This document shows, piece after piece, positions 36,543 to 45,257 of a stretch of DNA of 64,000 nucleotides. Position numbers and translations under genes: made by a program. How positions within the stretch are numbered: the stretch's first letter is position 1; each line of letters begins with the position of its first letter. Source of the DNA: Prevotella melaninogenica. GTDB taxonomy: Bacteria; Bacteroidota; Bacteroidia; Bacteroidales; Bacteroidaceae. The DNA is taken from the NCBI RefSeq assembly GCF_018127925.1, contig NZ_CP072347.1, forward strand, positions 64,501 to 128,500, read 5' to 3'. The notes below the pieces were generated by a model. The model saw only the letters and a program-made list of their open reading frames with translations. It ran no database searches and was not told where the DNA came from.

Positions 36543-36593
36543 GACATTTTTACATTTGGGTATATATAATAATTTTCAGAGTAAAAATGTCAT
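36543..36593. repeat. 51-bp inverted-repeat motif, copy 1
   Basis: TGACATTTTTA at 36543-36553 and its exact complement at 36583-36593, with a GGGTATATA core. Copies of exactly the same length lie at 43823-43873 and 50971-51021. It sits 45 bp behind the stop codon of the interrupted GHKL gene. Confidence 0.7.
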
Positions 36594-37970
36594 CAACGAA
36601 AAAGCACTAAATGATTTTATTCATAGGATGTTGTCTTTTTATTTCTCCTTGGCAGAATCTACGATGTTGTGCAAATCTTCTTTATTAGAGTATTGTGCAG
36701 ACAGTTCCTGACGTCGAAAATTTAACCTCCTTAATAGAAAATCATGTCTTATTTCAAAGTCATCGAAAATAGTGCTCCATGTTTTAACGAAAATCTCATA
36801 TCTTTGAGAGTTTTTATCAACATGTAAAACTAAATCCCTCTTCCCCCATGTCTTGTTAGAATCGTATTCTGTTTCAATGCTTCCGCTATTATCTAATTCA
36901 TTTCCTACGAGAATGAACGTCCATTTTGCACTTGCAGAACAAAACTGTGGCTCTTGATATATAGTCCTCATATAAGTTTTTATTTGGCTCAATTCAAGCT
37001 CCCCTAGTTTTACTGATGGTCTCTTCAATTCTATAATGATATTTTCTACCGTATTACTGTTTCTTGTTTGGCGGAAAGCAAATATATCCATTTCTTTATT
37101 TACATCTGGACTACGCATTTTATCCACACTAACTTTACTTTTTCCAACGCCAGCTGTAGTATTGTGTAATGCATTTAAATATGCCTCTAAAGCCTGCTGA
37201 AAATCTGGCTCTGCTTCCGTAACTATATTGTATTGTTCACCGAATAACCAGAAGGCACTCGAAACTATCTTTTGAATATCTTTAACTTCATAAGCCTTTA
37301 GTCTTTTGTCAAAAAGCATAGCTTTTAATGCAGACACTGTTTTTAATCGATCTTCTAAGAGTCCAATTGTACTAGTAATATGCGACAACTCTGTTACTTT
37401 GAGAATACCTGCTAACTTATGTCGCTCATCATCGGACATTTTAACAACACTATCTATTATAGAAATCAAATCTTCGCGTTTATCTGTCTGTAACAATAGT
37501 TTTAAACAGCCTACCAGTGTTTTAGCTGGCTTCTCTCTAATATTTTCGAATATTTTTGGTTGGACAGAGTAAATTCCTGTTACCGTATTCTTTAATTCTA
37601 AATAGAGAGGAAGCTCATATTCATTTTTTGGATAAGCAACAATCCCTTTCTTTTCAAATCTATGCCATAGTTCCTCACCTGCTACTAACGAAATATATTC
37701 TTTCTGTTTTTCATTTAGCCAAACACCAGCTATTTTAATTAACTGCTTAAAAACTTTATCTTTTTCTGACTTAGAAAATTTTGTTTCATCAAAGGTAATT
37801 TCCTGTTGTGAGTATTCCTCATCTATATCTTGGCTTTTTCTCGAAGTTGGATGAAATTCATCAAAATACGATGAAATTATATAGACACTATGATGAAAAC
37901 CAACATCTTTTCTATTAAGGGATGTTGTTTTTTCGAAGCGCTCAATCTGCCCATTATCTAGAAAATAATA

Positions 37971-39276
37971 GGTTCTTCCGTTAAATGGATAGATATCTCT
38001 GATTAGTTATATATAAAAAGCTGGTATTATGTATCTTTGTAGTGACCAAACTTCAAGAACATGAATACCAGCATAATGCAAAACGCCTTAGGCGTCTCCC
38101 AACAAGATTGTCAGAATCTGCGCTACGAAGGTAATAACTTAGTTTTAGAAATCCAAACTCCAAAGGAAAAACTTTGTTGTCCTGTATGTGGAAGTCATAA
38201 TATTAATCGTAACGGCAGTCATATTCGTCGCTTTGTAAGTGTTCCCATAGGTCTGAGCAAGACCTATCTGGACATGCGTGTACATCGTATTCAATGTCAC
38301 GACTGCGGCTGTATCAAACAAGAAAACATCGACTTTGCGAAAGGAAAACGTCGGCACACTATAGCTTTTGCAAATATGGTGTTTGACCTGTCTCGCTTTG
38401 CAACAATTCAAGATATATCATGGTTCCTACAGGTATCCTGGGATGTAGTACGTAATATACAGATGGAGTTTCTACAGTCAAATTACTCTAACCCAGACCT
38501 TTCCATGTTAAGGCGTATTTCCATTGATGAGTTTGCCACTCATAAGGGGCATGTATACAAGACCATAGTTGTAGATTTGGATAATGGTCATATTGTTTAT
38601 GTCGGTGATGGTAATGGCAAGAATGCTCTTGATGGATTTTGGGAACGGCTCGGCAAAGACAAAGAGCATATACAAGCAGTATGTACAGACCTTTCTGCCG
38701 CATATACACGAGCTGTAAGTGAGCATCTTCCCAATGCAGCACTTGTAGTAGACCACTTTCATGTAACCAAGCTTATGAACGAAAAGCTGGACTTGCTAAG
38801 GAGACAGTTATGGCATGAGGAAAAGGACATCAACAAGCGTAAAGTAATCAAAGGAACACGTTGGTTGTTACTCAGAAATGGAAATGATATCTTTGATCAT
38901 GCACACAGAAATAGACTGGAGAACGCACTAAGCCTAAACCGTCCGCTAATGATTGCCTATTATCTCAAAGAAGATCTTAAGGAAATATGGAATCAGTGTA
39001 GTAAGCAAAAGGCTAAAGCTGTGTTGGATGAATGGGTAAAGCAAGCTATAGAATCCAAAATACAACCATTAATGAAAATGGCGTCAACTATTAGAGCATA
39101 CAAGACATACATATTAGCATGGTATGACCATTATATAACAAACGGAACAATAGAAGGAATTAACAACAAAATAAAAGTTTTGAAAAGACAGATATATGGG
39201 TTCAGAAATGAAGAATACTTCAAATTAAGACTATATGCACTGCATGATAGGAGTCTACGCATTTAACGGAAGAGCC
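37971..39276 (+). mobile_element. ISL3-family insertion sequence, intact
   Basis: 1306 bp. The ends are near-perfect inverted repeats (GGTTCTTCCGTTAAATG at left, GGCTCTTCCGTTAAATG read inward from the right). An 8-bp target duplication AAATAATA is exact at 37963-37970 and 39277-39284. It carries one full transposase gene with its own TATCTTTG -7 box (38032-38039). The perfect duplication and restored host frame show a recent insertion. Confidence 0.92.
38061..39266 (+). CDS. ISL3-family transposase
   Basis: 401 residues. The N-terminal zinc-binding region shows 'CPVCGSHNINRNG' and 'CHDCGC'. The DDE catalytic domain has 'RRISIDEFATHKGHVYKTIVVDLD', 'AVCTDLSAAYTRAV' with 'VVDHFHVTKL', and the final Glu in 'NGTIEGINNKIKVLKRQIYGFRN'. 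Length and motifs are normal, so it is probably active. The stop codon falls inside the right inverted repeat. Confidence 0.93.
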   Translation: MNTSIMQNALGVSQQDCQNLRYEGNNLVLEIQTPKEKLCCPVCGSHNINRNGSHIRRFVSVPIGLSKTYLDMRVHRIQCHDCGCIKQENIDFAKGKRRHTIAFANMVFDLSRFATIQDISWFLQVSWDVVRNIQMEFLQSNYSNPDLSMLRRISIDEFATHKGHVYKTIVVDLDNGHIVYVGDGNGKNALDGFWERLGKDKEHIQAVCTDLSAAYTRAVSEHLPNAALVVDHFHVTKLMNEKLDLLRRQLWHEEKDINKRKVIKGTRWLLLRNGNDIFDHAHRNRLENALSLNRPLMIAYYLKEDLKEIWNQCSKQKAKAVLDEWVKQAIESKIQPLMKMASTIRAYKTYILAWYDHYITNGTIEGINNKIKVLKRQIYGFRNEEYFKLRLYALHDRSLRI

Positions 39277-40022
39277 AAATAATAACTATAATTCTCTTTT
39301 ATTTTTTCTTTCCAACGTATAAAAGTTAATTCAAAATGATAGTTTTTATTATTTGTTTCATCCTTAATTTGTATTTCCTTATTATCCGTATCTGCAATAA
39401 TTGTATTATAATCTAATTCTTTACCGTTTATGATGATAGATTTACCTTTGTTTCCATTCAATTTTAGGAAAACGGCATATTCTTTTTTTAAATAATCAAC
39501 AAATTCTTTTGACTCAAAAAAGGATTGGTTTAATGAAACATTTGCAAATGAAACAATGGTTCCTGTTTTTTCATTATGAACAATATAATTTTTATCTGAG
39601 TCGCTATGATCATTAAAATGATGATTGTCTCCAGCATTGATTGATATTGTGTGTTTAATCAAATTCTTACCATCACTATAAATACTTGTCCAATCAGCAC
39701 GAGTTGCAAAACAGTTGAAAGCATATCTTCCCTTTCCTTTATGTCCTTTTACTTGTGAACTCCATTGGAAAGAACGCTTTTTAATTGAGTCTTGATATTT
39801 TCCAAATGTCTCATTCAGTTGACTGCGATTTATTCCTTCGCCATCATCTATTATATAGAGATGAGTTATTGCACCTAATTCGGTGGATTGGTATTCAATA
39901 TTAATATGAATAGCTTTTGCATCAAAACCATTCCATATAAATTCACATATAGCTTTTTTAGCATCATTCGTCACTCCATTTTTGATACTATTATCTGTAA
40001 TTGAAACTCTTTGCTTAGACAT

Positions 40023-40436
40023 TTTTCTCTAAAGGTTTATATTAAAACATTCCCAACAATATTTGTGTTACCTTATTTCCTTTTATGTTGAAATAATAGG
40101 TTGGCAAAACTAGAATTGTGTTAAACCTATATTCCATTATAAGGAAGCAAATAATTTATCAACATTATCATATTTTTGACACGCTGTTGCTTATTGGCTT
40201 CAAGTACATATTTGTAGGTTATGAGCTCTTCATGAGTGAGTTAAAGCAAGATACCACTTTGAGATTTCCAAAGAGGATGTGCTTGTTGTGGTGTTATTTG
40301 TACTCATTACTAGTCCTCTTTTTTTTCGTTTATATTGCAAATATAATCTTTTCTTTTGAGAGTTGCAAGAGAATAAAATAAAAAGCACCAAATGATTGCT
40401 CAAATGGTGCAAATAACCCTCTTAATTGGGAGATCC
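40023..40436. other. Gene-free stretch between the GHKL and WG-repeat genes
   Basis: No gene is supported. It contains the terminator of the WG-repeat gene (40385-40410) and the AT-rich upstream region of the GHKL gene. Confidence 0.6.
40385..40410 (-). terminator. Terminator of the WG-repeat gene
   Basis: On the minus strand GCACCA pairs with TGGTGC across a 14-nt loop and is followed by TTTTTATTTTATTC. It lies 27 bp after the stop codon. Confidence 0.65.
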
Positions 40437-41252
40437 TTATCGGAATAGTTCTATGTTGCTAAAATCAAAATCCTGTTTGCGTATTTTTTCTGTATCATTG
40501 TTACTTAACAAATTTATGATGTCTTTATTACAAATACTATCAGTCTTATCAAACCTTGGGATGATTAAGTATTGTTGACTACCAAAAACAGTGCCTTCTT
40601 CATCCATGACGTATAAAGTATTCCCTTGGGAAAAACAAAATATTCTCTTTTCTCTTATTTTTCCATCGGTAAGTTCCCAGCGATAATATCTATTGCTTTT
40701 ATTATGAATTCGACCCTTTAGTTCTTCGATTCCATTTGCTATTTTTTCTATCATAGAATCTTTCTCCATATCATATATAGGAGGGATAATTTCTATTCCA
40801 CAACTATTTATCAAGCCAATATAATCTCCAAGTGTTACTGTAGCAAATGATTCGTCAACAGGAGTAATTGCGTCATAGCGTGGATGGAAGATTTCTTGTC
40901 CATCTTTATCTAACAGTGAATATTTAGGATTATAAAAAGCGTTGTAACTTTTTCTTTTTTGATAAATCCAAAGCCAGTTGAAGTTTTCAGAAAGTCCATC
41001 AGCAATGATTGCAATAAACTTTTTCCCCCATAGGTATAATCCAGAGTAAACAGGTGGAACTATAGTCTTAAAATTGGTATTCAGAACACCATACTTTTTA
41101 TTTAATCTTATAAGATATATGTTGTCAGTAGGAATATATTCTATAGACTCATATATGCAAGGAATTATTATGGTATTATTTTCGTTGATGATGCCATAGT
41201 GTTCCCTCTCTTGAATGATGTAAACACCTTCTTGCGTTTCTATCTTTTTCAT
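40437..41252 (-). CDS. WG-repeat protein
   Basis: 271 residues from the ATG at 41252 (the frame extends 11 codons upstream and overlaps the next gene). It contains several degenerate WG repeats: 'HYGIINENNTIIIPCIYESI', 'KYGVLNTNFKTIVPPVYSG' and 'DYIGLINSCGIEIIPPIYD', each a small beta unit of about 25 residues. WG repeats act in protein binding, and proteins of this type sometimes join toxin or defence gene sets. There is no signal peptide. Its upstream neighbour is another cargo gene of unknown function transcribed the same way. Confidence 0.8.
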   Translation of the reverse strand: MKKIETQEGVYIIQEREHYGIINENNTIIIPCIYESIEYIPTDNIYLIRLNKKYGVLNTNFKTIVPPVYSGLYLWGKKFIAIIADGLSENFNWLWIYQKRKSYNAFYNPKYSLLDKDGQEIFHPRYDAITPVDESFATVTLGDYIGLINSCGIEIIPPIYDMEKDSMIEKIANGIEELKGRIHNKSNRYYRWELTDGKIREKRIFCFSQGNTLYVMDEEGTVFGSQQYLIIPRFDKTDSICNKDIINLLSNNDTEKIRKQDFDFSNIELFR

Positions 41253-41269
41253 ATATTTTATATTATTTG

Positions 41270-42145
41270 TTAATCTAATATCCAATCTCCGCCATTCTCA
41301 TATATATATTCTAACTCACCCTCTTGTCCCCAATCGTTAGAATCATCGCAATCATAACTACAACTTTTGCTTAGTAATTCTGCATCACGGCTTTCAATAA
41401 CAAATTTCTCCATAGCTCGTTTCGCACCATCCCGCAAGAAAAGTTCTTGTAGTGTTTGTTCTTTATAGTGGGTTTGATTTGCCTTCAGATTTAGATAAAC
41501 AAGCATTGGACAGAATAAATCATCTATTTTATTTGCTGAATATATAGAATAATACTTTGTCCTAAAGAAATAATCTGAATTTCCTACACTATTAGAGAAT
41601 ACACTATTAGAAAATAAGAACTCATCAAAACTGACGAATGCGATTCTATGTTTATAATCAAATTGTGGACAATATTTGTTAAGTATGCTAAAAGCATATC
41701 TTTTGAATCTTGCTACAGCACGATACAAAGGATGCGCATTTTTATAACTATTATAAAGAATCAACATATTAGGATCATTAAGTTTTTCAATATTGTAGAT
41801 AGGGTTATTAAATGTGCTTTGCTTATATGCATCGTTTACTTTGCATATTGAAATCTTCCCTTTAGTATCTTTCGCTAATTGGGAGAATGGGCTAATAAAC
41901 TCATATACAGCCTGCTGTAAGAACTCATCAACTATTTTTTTGTTATACTCAAAGTTATTACCATACATCCTTAATGGAGTCTTAGCGAAATCAAGAACTT
42001 TTATTGCTGTATATTTGGGCAGTAAATTTTTAGTGCAATCTTCCTCGTTTATAAAACTGATTATTGTTTTTACCTTTAATATCTCAAGAAAACTATGAAA
42101 TTTAGTGGAATCAATCCACTTAGGGTTTATTAAATAGATATTCAT
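41270..42145 (-). CDS. Protein of unknown function
   Basis: 291 residues, no signal peptide or membrane helix, rich in Asn, Lys, Tyr and Phe. A small tandem duplication is visible at 'FSNSVFSNSVGNS'. The C-terminus is acidic ('CDDSNDWGQEGELEYIYENGGDW'). It lies between the pseudo-transpeptidase (4 bp upstream) and the WG-repeat gene, so the three probably form one cargo operon. No domain is recognised. Confidence 0.75.
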   Translation of the reverse strand: MNIYLINPKWIDSTKFHSFLEILKVKTIISFINEEDCTKNLLPKYTAIKVLDFAKTPLRMYGNNFEYNKKIVDEFLQQAVYEFISPFSQLAKDTKGKISICKVNDAYKQSTFNNPIYNIEKLNDPNMLILYNSYKNAHPLYRAVARFKRYAFSILNKYCPQFDYKHRIAFVSFDEFLFSNSVFSNSVGNSDYFFRTKYYSIYSANKIDDLFCPMLVYLNLKANQTHYKEQTLQELFLRDGAKRAMEKFVIESRDAELLSKSCSYDCDDSNDWGQEGELEYIYENGGDWILD

Positions 42146-42149
42146 ACTA

Positions 42150-43169
42150 TCAAAAAAAGTTGTTTGTTTCTACTATTTGTTTTGTTATTTCTCCTGCCAT
42201 TCCACCACTTGCTGATAATCCTTTCTTATTCAAAGAAACGATGATGCTGTATTGTGGATTGTCTGATGGATAGTAGCCACAGAACTGTAAGCAGTAAACT
42301 GTGTTATCTCCATCTTCCTTTACAATGGCAACTCCTTGTTCTCCCACAATGGGGATTTTATCAGAGAAGACTTTGGTAGTAAGTCTTTTTTGTATAAGTA
42401 ATTGCTGGATAGTGGCAATATTCTCCTTGCTTGCTATTTGTTCTTTTATAATGGTAGTATCCCTCTTATGAAAAGTGGGCTTTACCATCTTACCATTATT
42501 GGCTATGGCATTATAAAATGTAAGTATCTGTAAAGGTAATATCTGCTGATTCTTTCCATTTACAAACTCGGCAAGAGAAATGTCATTGTAGGGACTTGGT
42601 AAGATTGCTTTGAAGCTATTTTGTGGTAAACCATAGCCCATATTAGTAATGGCTTTATAGAACCTGTCATACTCCTTGCCAAATGCTTGCTTAACTGTTA
42701 AGTATGTAGCGATGTTTGATGATAACAAAAAGCCTTGCTGTACGCTTGTCTTTCCATTTCCTCCTCTAAGCCAGTTGTAATCTTTTAGCAGATAGCCGTT
42801 TATATCAAGCATTCCTGCTTTAGTATCAATACTATCATTCAGGTTTACCTTACCTTGTTCTAATACTGCTAATAATGAAACTGTACGCATTAAGGCAGTT
42901 GGTTCTGACAATTGTCTTATTGCTGGCTTGATTCCTGATTTAGTATTCATCAAGTTTACCATTGCCTTAATCTCTCCAGACTTACAATCCATTATTATTA
43001 TCTGTCCATTAATAGCATCTATCTTTTTGATATTCTCCTTTAAAATGGAACTGACATGATTTTGTAAGGTGGATTTAGCTTGTAAATGTGAATTAATCTG
43101 TTGAGCATACCCTTGGTTGGCAAAGAATAATATACTCATAGATAGTAAGTTAAATATCCCTTTTTTCAT
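42150..43169 (-). CDS. Exported penicillin-binding-protein homologue lacking catalytic residues
   Basis: 339 residues from the ATG at 43169, which gives a good signal peptide ('MKKGIFNLLSMSILFFANQG'); the longer frame starts at TTG. The class B PBP transpeptidase fold is recognisable: 'IIIMDCKSGEIKAMV', 'LSEPTALMRTVSLLAVLEQGKV', 'GFLLSSNIATYL', 'NMGYGLP' and 'QILTFYNAIANNGKMVKP'. The active-site SxxK, normally EPGSxxK, reads EPTALMR, so Ser and Lys are Ala92 and Arg95. KTG is replaced by EQG near 278, while SxN survives (SSN, 150-152). It should not cross-link peptidoglycan or react normally with beta-lactams. It may bind a PBP substrate or partner. Its place on a mobile element is unusual. 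Confidence 0.82.
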   Translation of the reverse strand: MKKGIFNLLSMSILFFANQGYAQQINSHLQAKSTLQNHVSSILKENIKKIDAINGQIIIMDCKSGEIKAMVNLMNTKSGIKPAIRQLSEPTALMRTVSLLAVLEQGKVNLNDSIDTKAGMLDINGYLLKDYNWLRGGNGKTSVQQGFLLSSNIATYLTVKQAFGKEYDRFYKAITNMGYGLPQNSFKAILPSPYNDISLAEFVNGKNQQILPLQILTFYNAIANNGKMVKPTFHKRDTTIIKEQIASKENIATIQQLLIQKRLTTKVFSDKIPIVGEQGVAIVKEDGDNTVYCLQFCGYYPSDNPQYSIIVSLNKKGLSASGGMAGEITKQIVETNNFF

Positions 43170-43191
43170 AGCAGGAAATTGTTGTATTTGT

Positions 43192-43398
43192 TTATCCAAA
43201 TAAAAAGCCGAAGAGTTTAAATAAAAGTATCAATCCACCTACGACTAAAAATATTTCGAAGATAACATAACCACAGCCCATTCCTCCAGCAAGAGCACCA
43301 GAAAAGAATCCTTCTCCTTTTTCTCCATCCTTGGAGTTTAGTGCACCTAAGATTCCAGCAATGATAGCTACAACAATAATGGTAGTCAACCACTTCAT
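43192..43398 (-). CDS. Small membrane protein
   Basis: 68 residues from the ATG at 43398 ('MKWLTTIIVVAIIAGILGAL'). Two hydrophobic helices (about 3-20 and 45-66) flank a short Gly- and charge-rich loop with 'KDGEKGEG'. It ends 22 bp before the start of the pseudo-transpeptidase gene and is probably its operon partner. It could be a small membrane anchor or a holin-like or superinfection protein; no family is recognised. Confidence 0.7.
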   Translation of the reverse strand: MKWLTTIIVVAIIAGILGALNSKDGEKGEGFFSGALAGGMGCGYVIFEIFLVVGGLILLFKLFGFLFG

Positions 43399-43463
43399 AA
43401 TTTTGTATCTTGTGCTCACTGTTTCCCAGAAGTAAGCGGTTAATATTTAGGTAAATGGAAAAA

Positions 43464-43615
43464 GCGTGGGAACTATTGTTATTATTGTCGAGAGGCTCTG
43501 GACTGCCTGTAACTGAATAATAAACAATAGCCCACGCATTGAGGTATATTATTCCCTTAGTTAAGGGTACAATAATCCCAAGCGTGAGCGTTATTGCCAC
43601 TATCCCCAGTTACAG
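43464..43615. other. Nested hairpin region, possible structured RNA or DNA site
   Basis: Hairpin 1: GCGTGGG (43464-43470) and CTATTGTT pair with AACAATAG and CCCACGC (43531-43537), continued by ATTATT/AATAAT. Hairpin 2: ATTATT-CCCTTA pairs with TAAGGG-AATAAT (43548-43576). A longer-range pair joins CTGTAACTG (43507-43515, in the loop of hairpin 1) with CAGTTACAG (43607-43615). Such ordered nesting suggests a folded RNA leader for the small membrane protein gene, or a processed DNA site. Confidence 0.5.
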
Positions 43616-43822
43616 AAATTGTCCAGATTTCTCAACAGGATAATATCAAAACGCTCTTTTAAAAGTTGAACTCTTTATAACGCACATCTGCACACAGATG
43701 TACTGAAAGTCCACTGCAAAGATAGATAAATTTTCTTATTAAATGTTTCTTTCTTGCAAAAAGTTTGTATAACAGAGTGATTTTTTATTTTTAAGGTGTT
43801 TTGTTTGTTATTCAGCATGTGA

Positions 43823-43873
43823 TGACATTTTTAGTATGGGGTGTATAAAAGAATTATTCTCTAAAAAATGTCA
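43823..43873. repeat. 51-bp inverted-repeat motif, copy 2
   Basis: TGACATTTTTA at the left and AAAAATGTCA at the right, with GGGGTGTATAAAA in the core. It is aligned column by column with copies 1 and 3 and begins 5 bp behind the stop codon of the small recombinase gene. Confidence 0.7.
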
Positions 43874-43877
43874 TTGC

Positions 43878-44465
43878 TTAGAATGTAAGACAGTCGTAGG
43901 TTTCCAAGATTTCTTCCTTACGTAATCCAAGATACCGTTTGGTAATAGCTACAGATGAATGGTTGAAAAGCTCCATTAGCTTGATCAGTGCCAGTTCTGC
44001 ATTGTCACTATTCATGTTATAAACTTGTCTTCCAAATGTCTTTCTCAAACTATGACAGCTGAAATGTTTTATTTTCAGTCTGTACCTCTGTTTGAGTTCT
44101 TTGAGTATTACGTTGATGCGTTGCACGGTGAAAACTGTACCTTTCTGACTAACAAGGACAGGAGCTGCAATGCCAAGAGGATTGATATGCTCGTAACAGT
44201 CTTTAATATGCAATTGCAGTTCTTTGTTAAGGCGTATAGTTCGTTGCTTACCTGTCTTACGTTCGGTTATAGTAAACTCTGAAACACCAAGTATCTGCTT
44301 CCATCGTAAGGTTAGAATATCAGATATTCTTAATCCTGTAAAACAACCAATCGCTATAAGAAGCGAAATCTTATAGTTCTTGTCTTTTGTCAGCTTATGT
44401 ATTAAGTTCATGGCTTCTGACCATTCAAGGTAGTCTGCCGTTGTGTTGCTATATTTCAAACTCAT
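43878..44465 (-). CDS. Short tyrosine recombinase (catalytic domain)
   Basis: 195 residues, covering the catalytic domain with little N-terminal arm- or core-binding region. The catalytic residues are seen: Arg in 'FTGLRISDIL', 'HSLRKTF' (HxxR), His in 'ELFNHSS' and Tyr in 'KRYLGLR'. It is shorter than the 400-residue integrases and may act in inversion, resolution or excision inside the element. An inverted repeat (44496-44561) lies directly upstream. Confidence 0.87.
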   Translation of the reverse strand: MSLKYSNTTADYLEWSEAMNLIHKLTKDKNYKISLLIAIGCFTGLRISDILTLRWKQILGVSEFTITERKTGKQRTIRLNKELQLHIKDCYEHINPLGIAAPVLVSQKGTVFTVQRINVILKELKQRYRLKIKHFSCHSLRKTFGRQVYNMNSDNAELALIKLMELFNHSSVAITKRYLGLRKEEILETYDCLTF

Positions 44466-44495
44466 AATAATATTCTTTTATGTTGGGTTTATAAG

Positions 44496-44561
44496 GAAAG
44501 TGAACATTATTCTGACAGTATTTTTATTAAGTGGTTGATTATCAGAACAACATTCACTTTC
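44496..44561. repeat. Inverted repeat upstream of the short recombinase
   Basis: GAAAGTGAA (44496-44504) pairs with TTCACTTTC (44553-44561), and the inner TTCTGA (44510-44515) pairs with TCAGAA (44542-44547). It lies 31 bp upstream of the recombinase start and could be its recognition or control site. Confidence 0.5.
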
Positions 44562-44578
44562 TCTATTAGTGAATATAA

Positions 44579-44782
44579 TCAGAGGTAGTTTTCCTCTTTC
44601 AATGTCTCACACGTCATCCAACAGCAGTCTTTTACTTGAAAGCCATATTTGGGTTCAAGTGTAAAGAGGAACTCTTCAAAGTCATTATATTTGTAGGATT
44701 CTTCAATCTGCTCTTTCGATAGGTGTATCTTAATCACAGTTGCTGTACTGAGATCAAGAATTACGACATAATTAGTTTCCAT
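44579..44782 (-). CDS. Small protein downstream of the RadC-like gene
   Basis: 67 residues from the ATG that overlaps the RadC-like stop codon (TGATG). The acidic alpha/beta protein begins 'METNYVVILDLSTATVIKI' and contains 'SYKYNDFEEFLFTLEPKYGF'. No family is assigned. The overlap shows translational coupling to the RadC-like gene. Confidence 0.7.
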   Translation of the reverse strand: METNYVVILDLSTATVIKIHLSKEQIEESYKYNDFEEFLFTLEPKYGFQVKDCCWMTCETLKEENYL

Positions 44783-45231
44783 CACAATATCCTCCCTTCT
44801 TCACGATAGCTGTAATAGCTATCTACTGATATGATTATATGGTCAGTAAAACGTATCCTCATAATCTGACAAACTTTCTGCAGTTCTCTTGTAAGCATAT
44901 CATCCTGTGGGCTGGGCCTTAAGTTACCAGTTGGATGGTTGTGAGCAAATATTATTTGCGTGGCATTGGTCAGTAAAGCCCCTTGTAGTATTATCCTCAG
45001 GTCAACGGCAGTTTCTGTCCGTCCTCCCTCTGAAATCGTGTTATAAGCAATAACTTCATTTACTTGGTTGAGATATAACACCTTAGCATATTCCCTGTAC
45101 TCTATTGTTCCCTCTTTGAATGTAGGAAGTAAGATATTATATGCTTCCTCTGAACCAAAAACCTTGCTTTGTTTTTTGCAGGTCGGTTTGTATTGTAGCG
45201 TTACCTCTGCTACCTTGAAATCCATGTCCAT
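44782..45231 (-). CDS. RadC-like JAB-domain protein
   Basis: 149 residues from the ATG at 45231 (an upstream in-frame ATG overlaps the previous gene). The JAB/MPN metalloprotease-like fold of RadC is clear in 'EYAKVLYLNQVNEVIAYNTISEGG' and the metal motif 'IIFAHNHPTGNLRPSPQD' (HxHPxG..SxxD). The N-terminal helix-hairpin-helix part of long RadC proteins is absent, as in most mobile-element versions, where they are very common in Bacteroidetes and may counter host restriction. Confidence 0.9.
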   Translation of the reverse strand: MDMDFKVAEVTLQYKPTCKKQSKVFGSEEAYNILLPTFKEGTIEYREYAKVLYLNQVNEVIAYNTISEGGRTETAVDLRIILQGALLTNATQIIFAHNHPTGNLRPSPQDDMLTRELQKVCQIMRIRFTDHIIISVDSYYSYREEGRIL

Positions 45232-45257
45232 AGTTGTAATGTATGAATAAGTTGTTG

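Larger units (their letters stand above)
36164..36638. other. Gene-free stretch with iteron-like repeats and 51-bp motif
   Basis: No gene is visible. It contains two 15-bp direct repeats (36255-36269 and 36279-36293) and the first copy of the 51-bp inverted-repeat motif (36543-36593). It is AT-rich and could hold an origin or a control region for the winged-helix gene. Confidence 0.6.
36639..40022 (-). pseudogene. GHKL ATPase with PD-(D/E)XK nuclease domain, interrupted by an ISL3-family IS
   Basis: The N-terminal part (40022-39277) has a GHKL ATPase domain: 'CEFIWNGFDA' (E..N), 'YIIDDGEGI' (DxGxG) and 'GHKGKGRYAF'. The C-terminal part (37970-36639) has 'KEMDIFAFRQ' and 'IIIELKRPSVKL', a PD-(D/E)XK nuclease core. 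The IS at 37971-39276 splits them. Removing the IS and one 8-bp duplicate restores one frame of exactly 690 codons, reading '..KENYSYYFLDNGQIERF..'. Similar ATPase-nuclease proteins (MORC/MutL-like) occur in restriction and phage-defence loci. The insertion should inactivate it. An internal TTG near 37496 is unlikely to be a true start. Confidence 0.85.
43399..43877. other. Structured gene-free stretch
   Basis: No convincing gene; a frame at 43217-43600 is composed mostly of hairpin sequence. It holds the nested hairpin region 43464-43615 and the second 51-bp motif (43823-43873). Confidence 0.6.

Noticed and set aside
37556-37738. 60-codon plus-strand frame within the GHKL gene
   Set aside because: It is antisense to the rebuilt 690-codon frame and has no support.
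42150-43169. Mobile beta-lactam resistance through an altered PBP
   Set aside because: The active-site Ser, Lys and KTG motif are replaced, so it cannot act as a low-affinity transpeptidase.
43217-43600. 127-codon minus-strand frame across the hairpin region
   Set aside because: Most of it is made of the paired arms, and it overlaps the better-supported small membrane protein gene in another frame.
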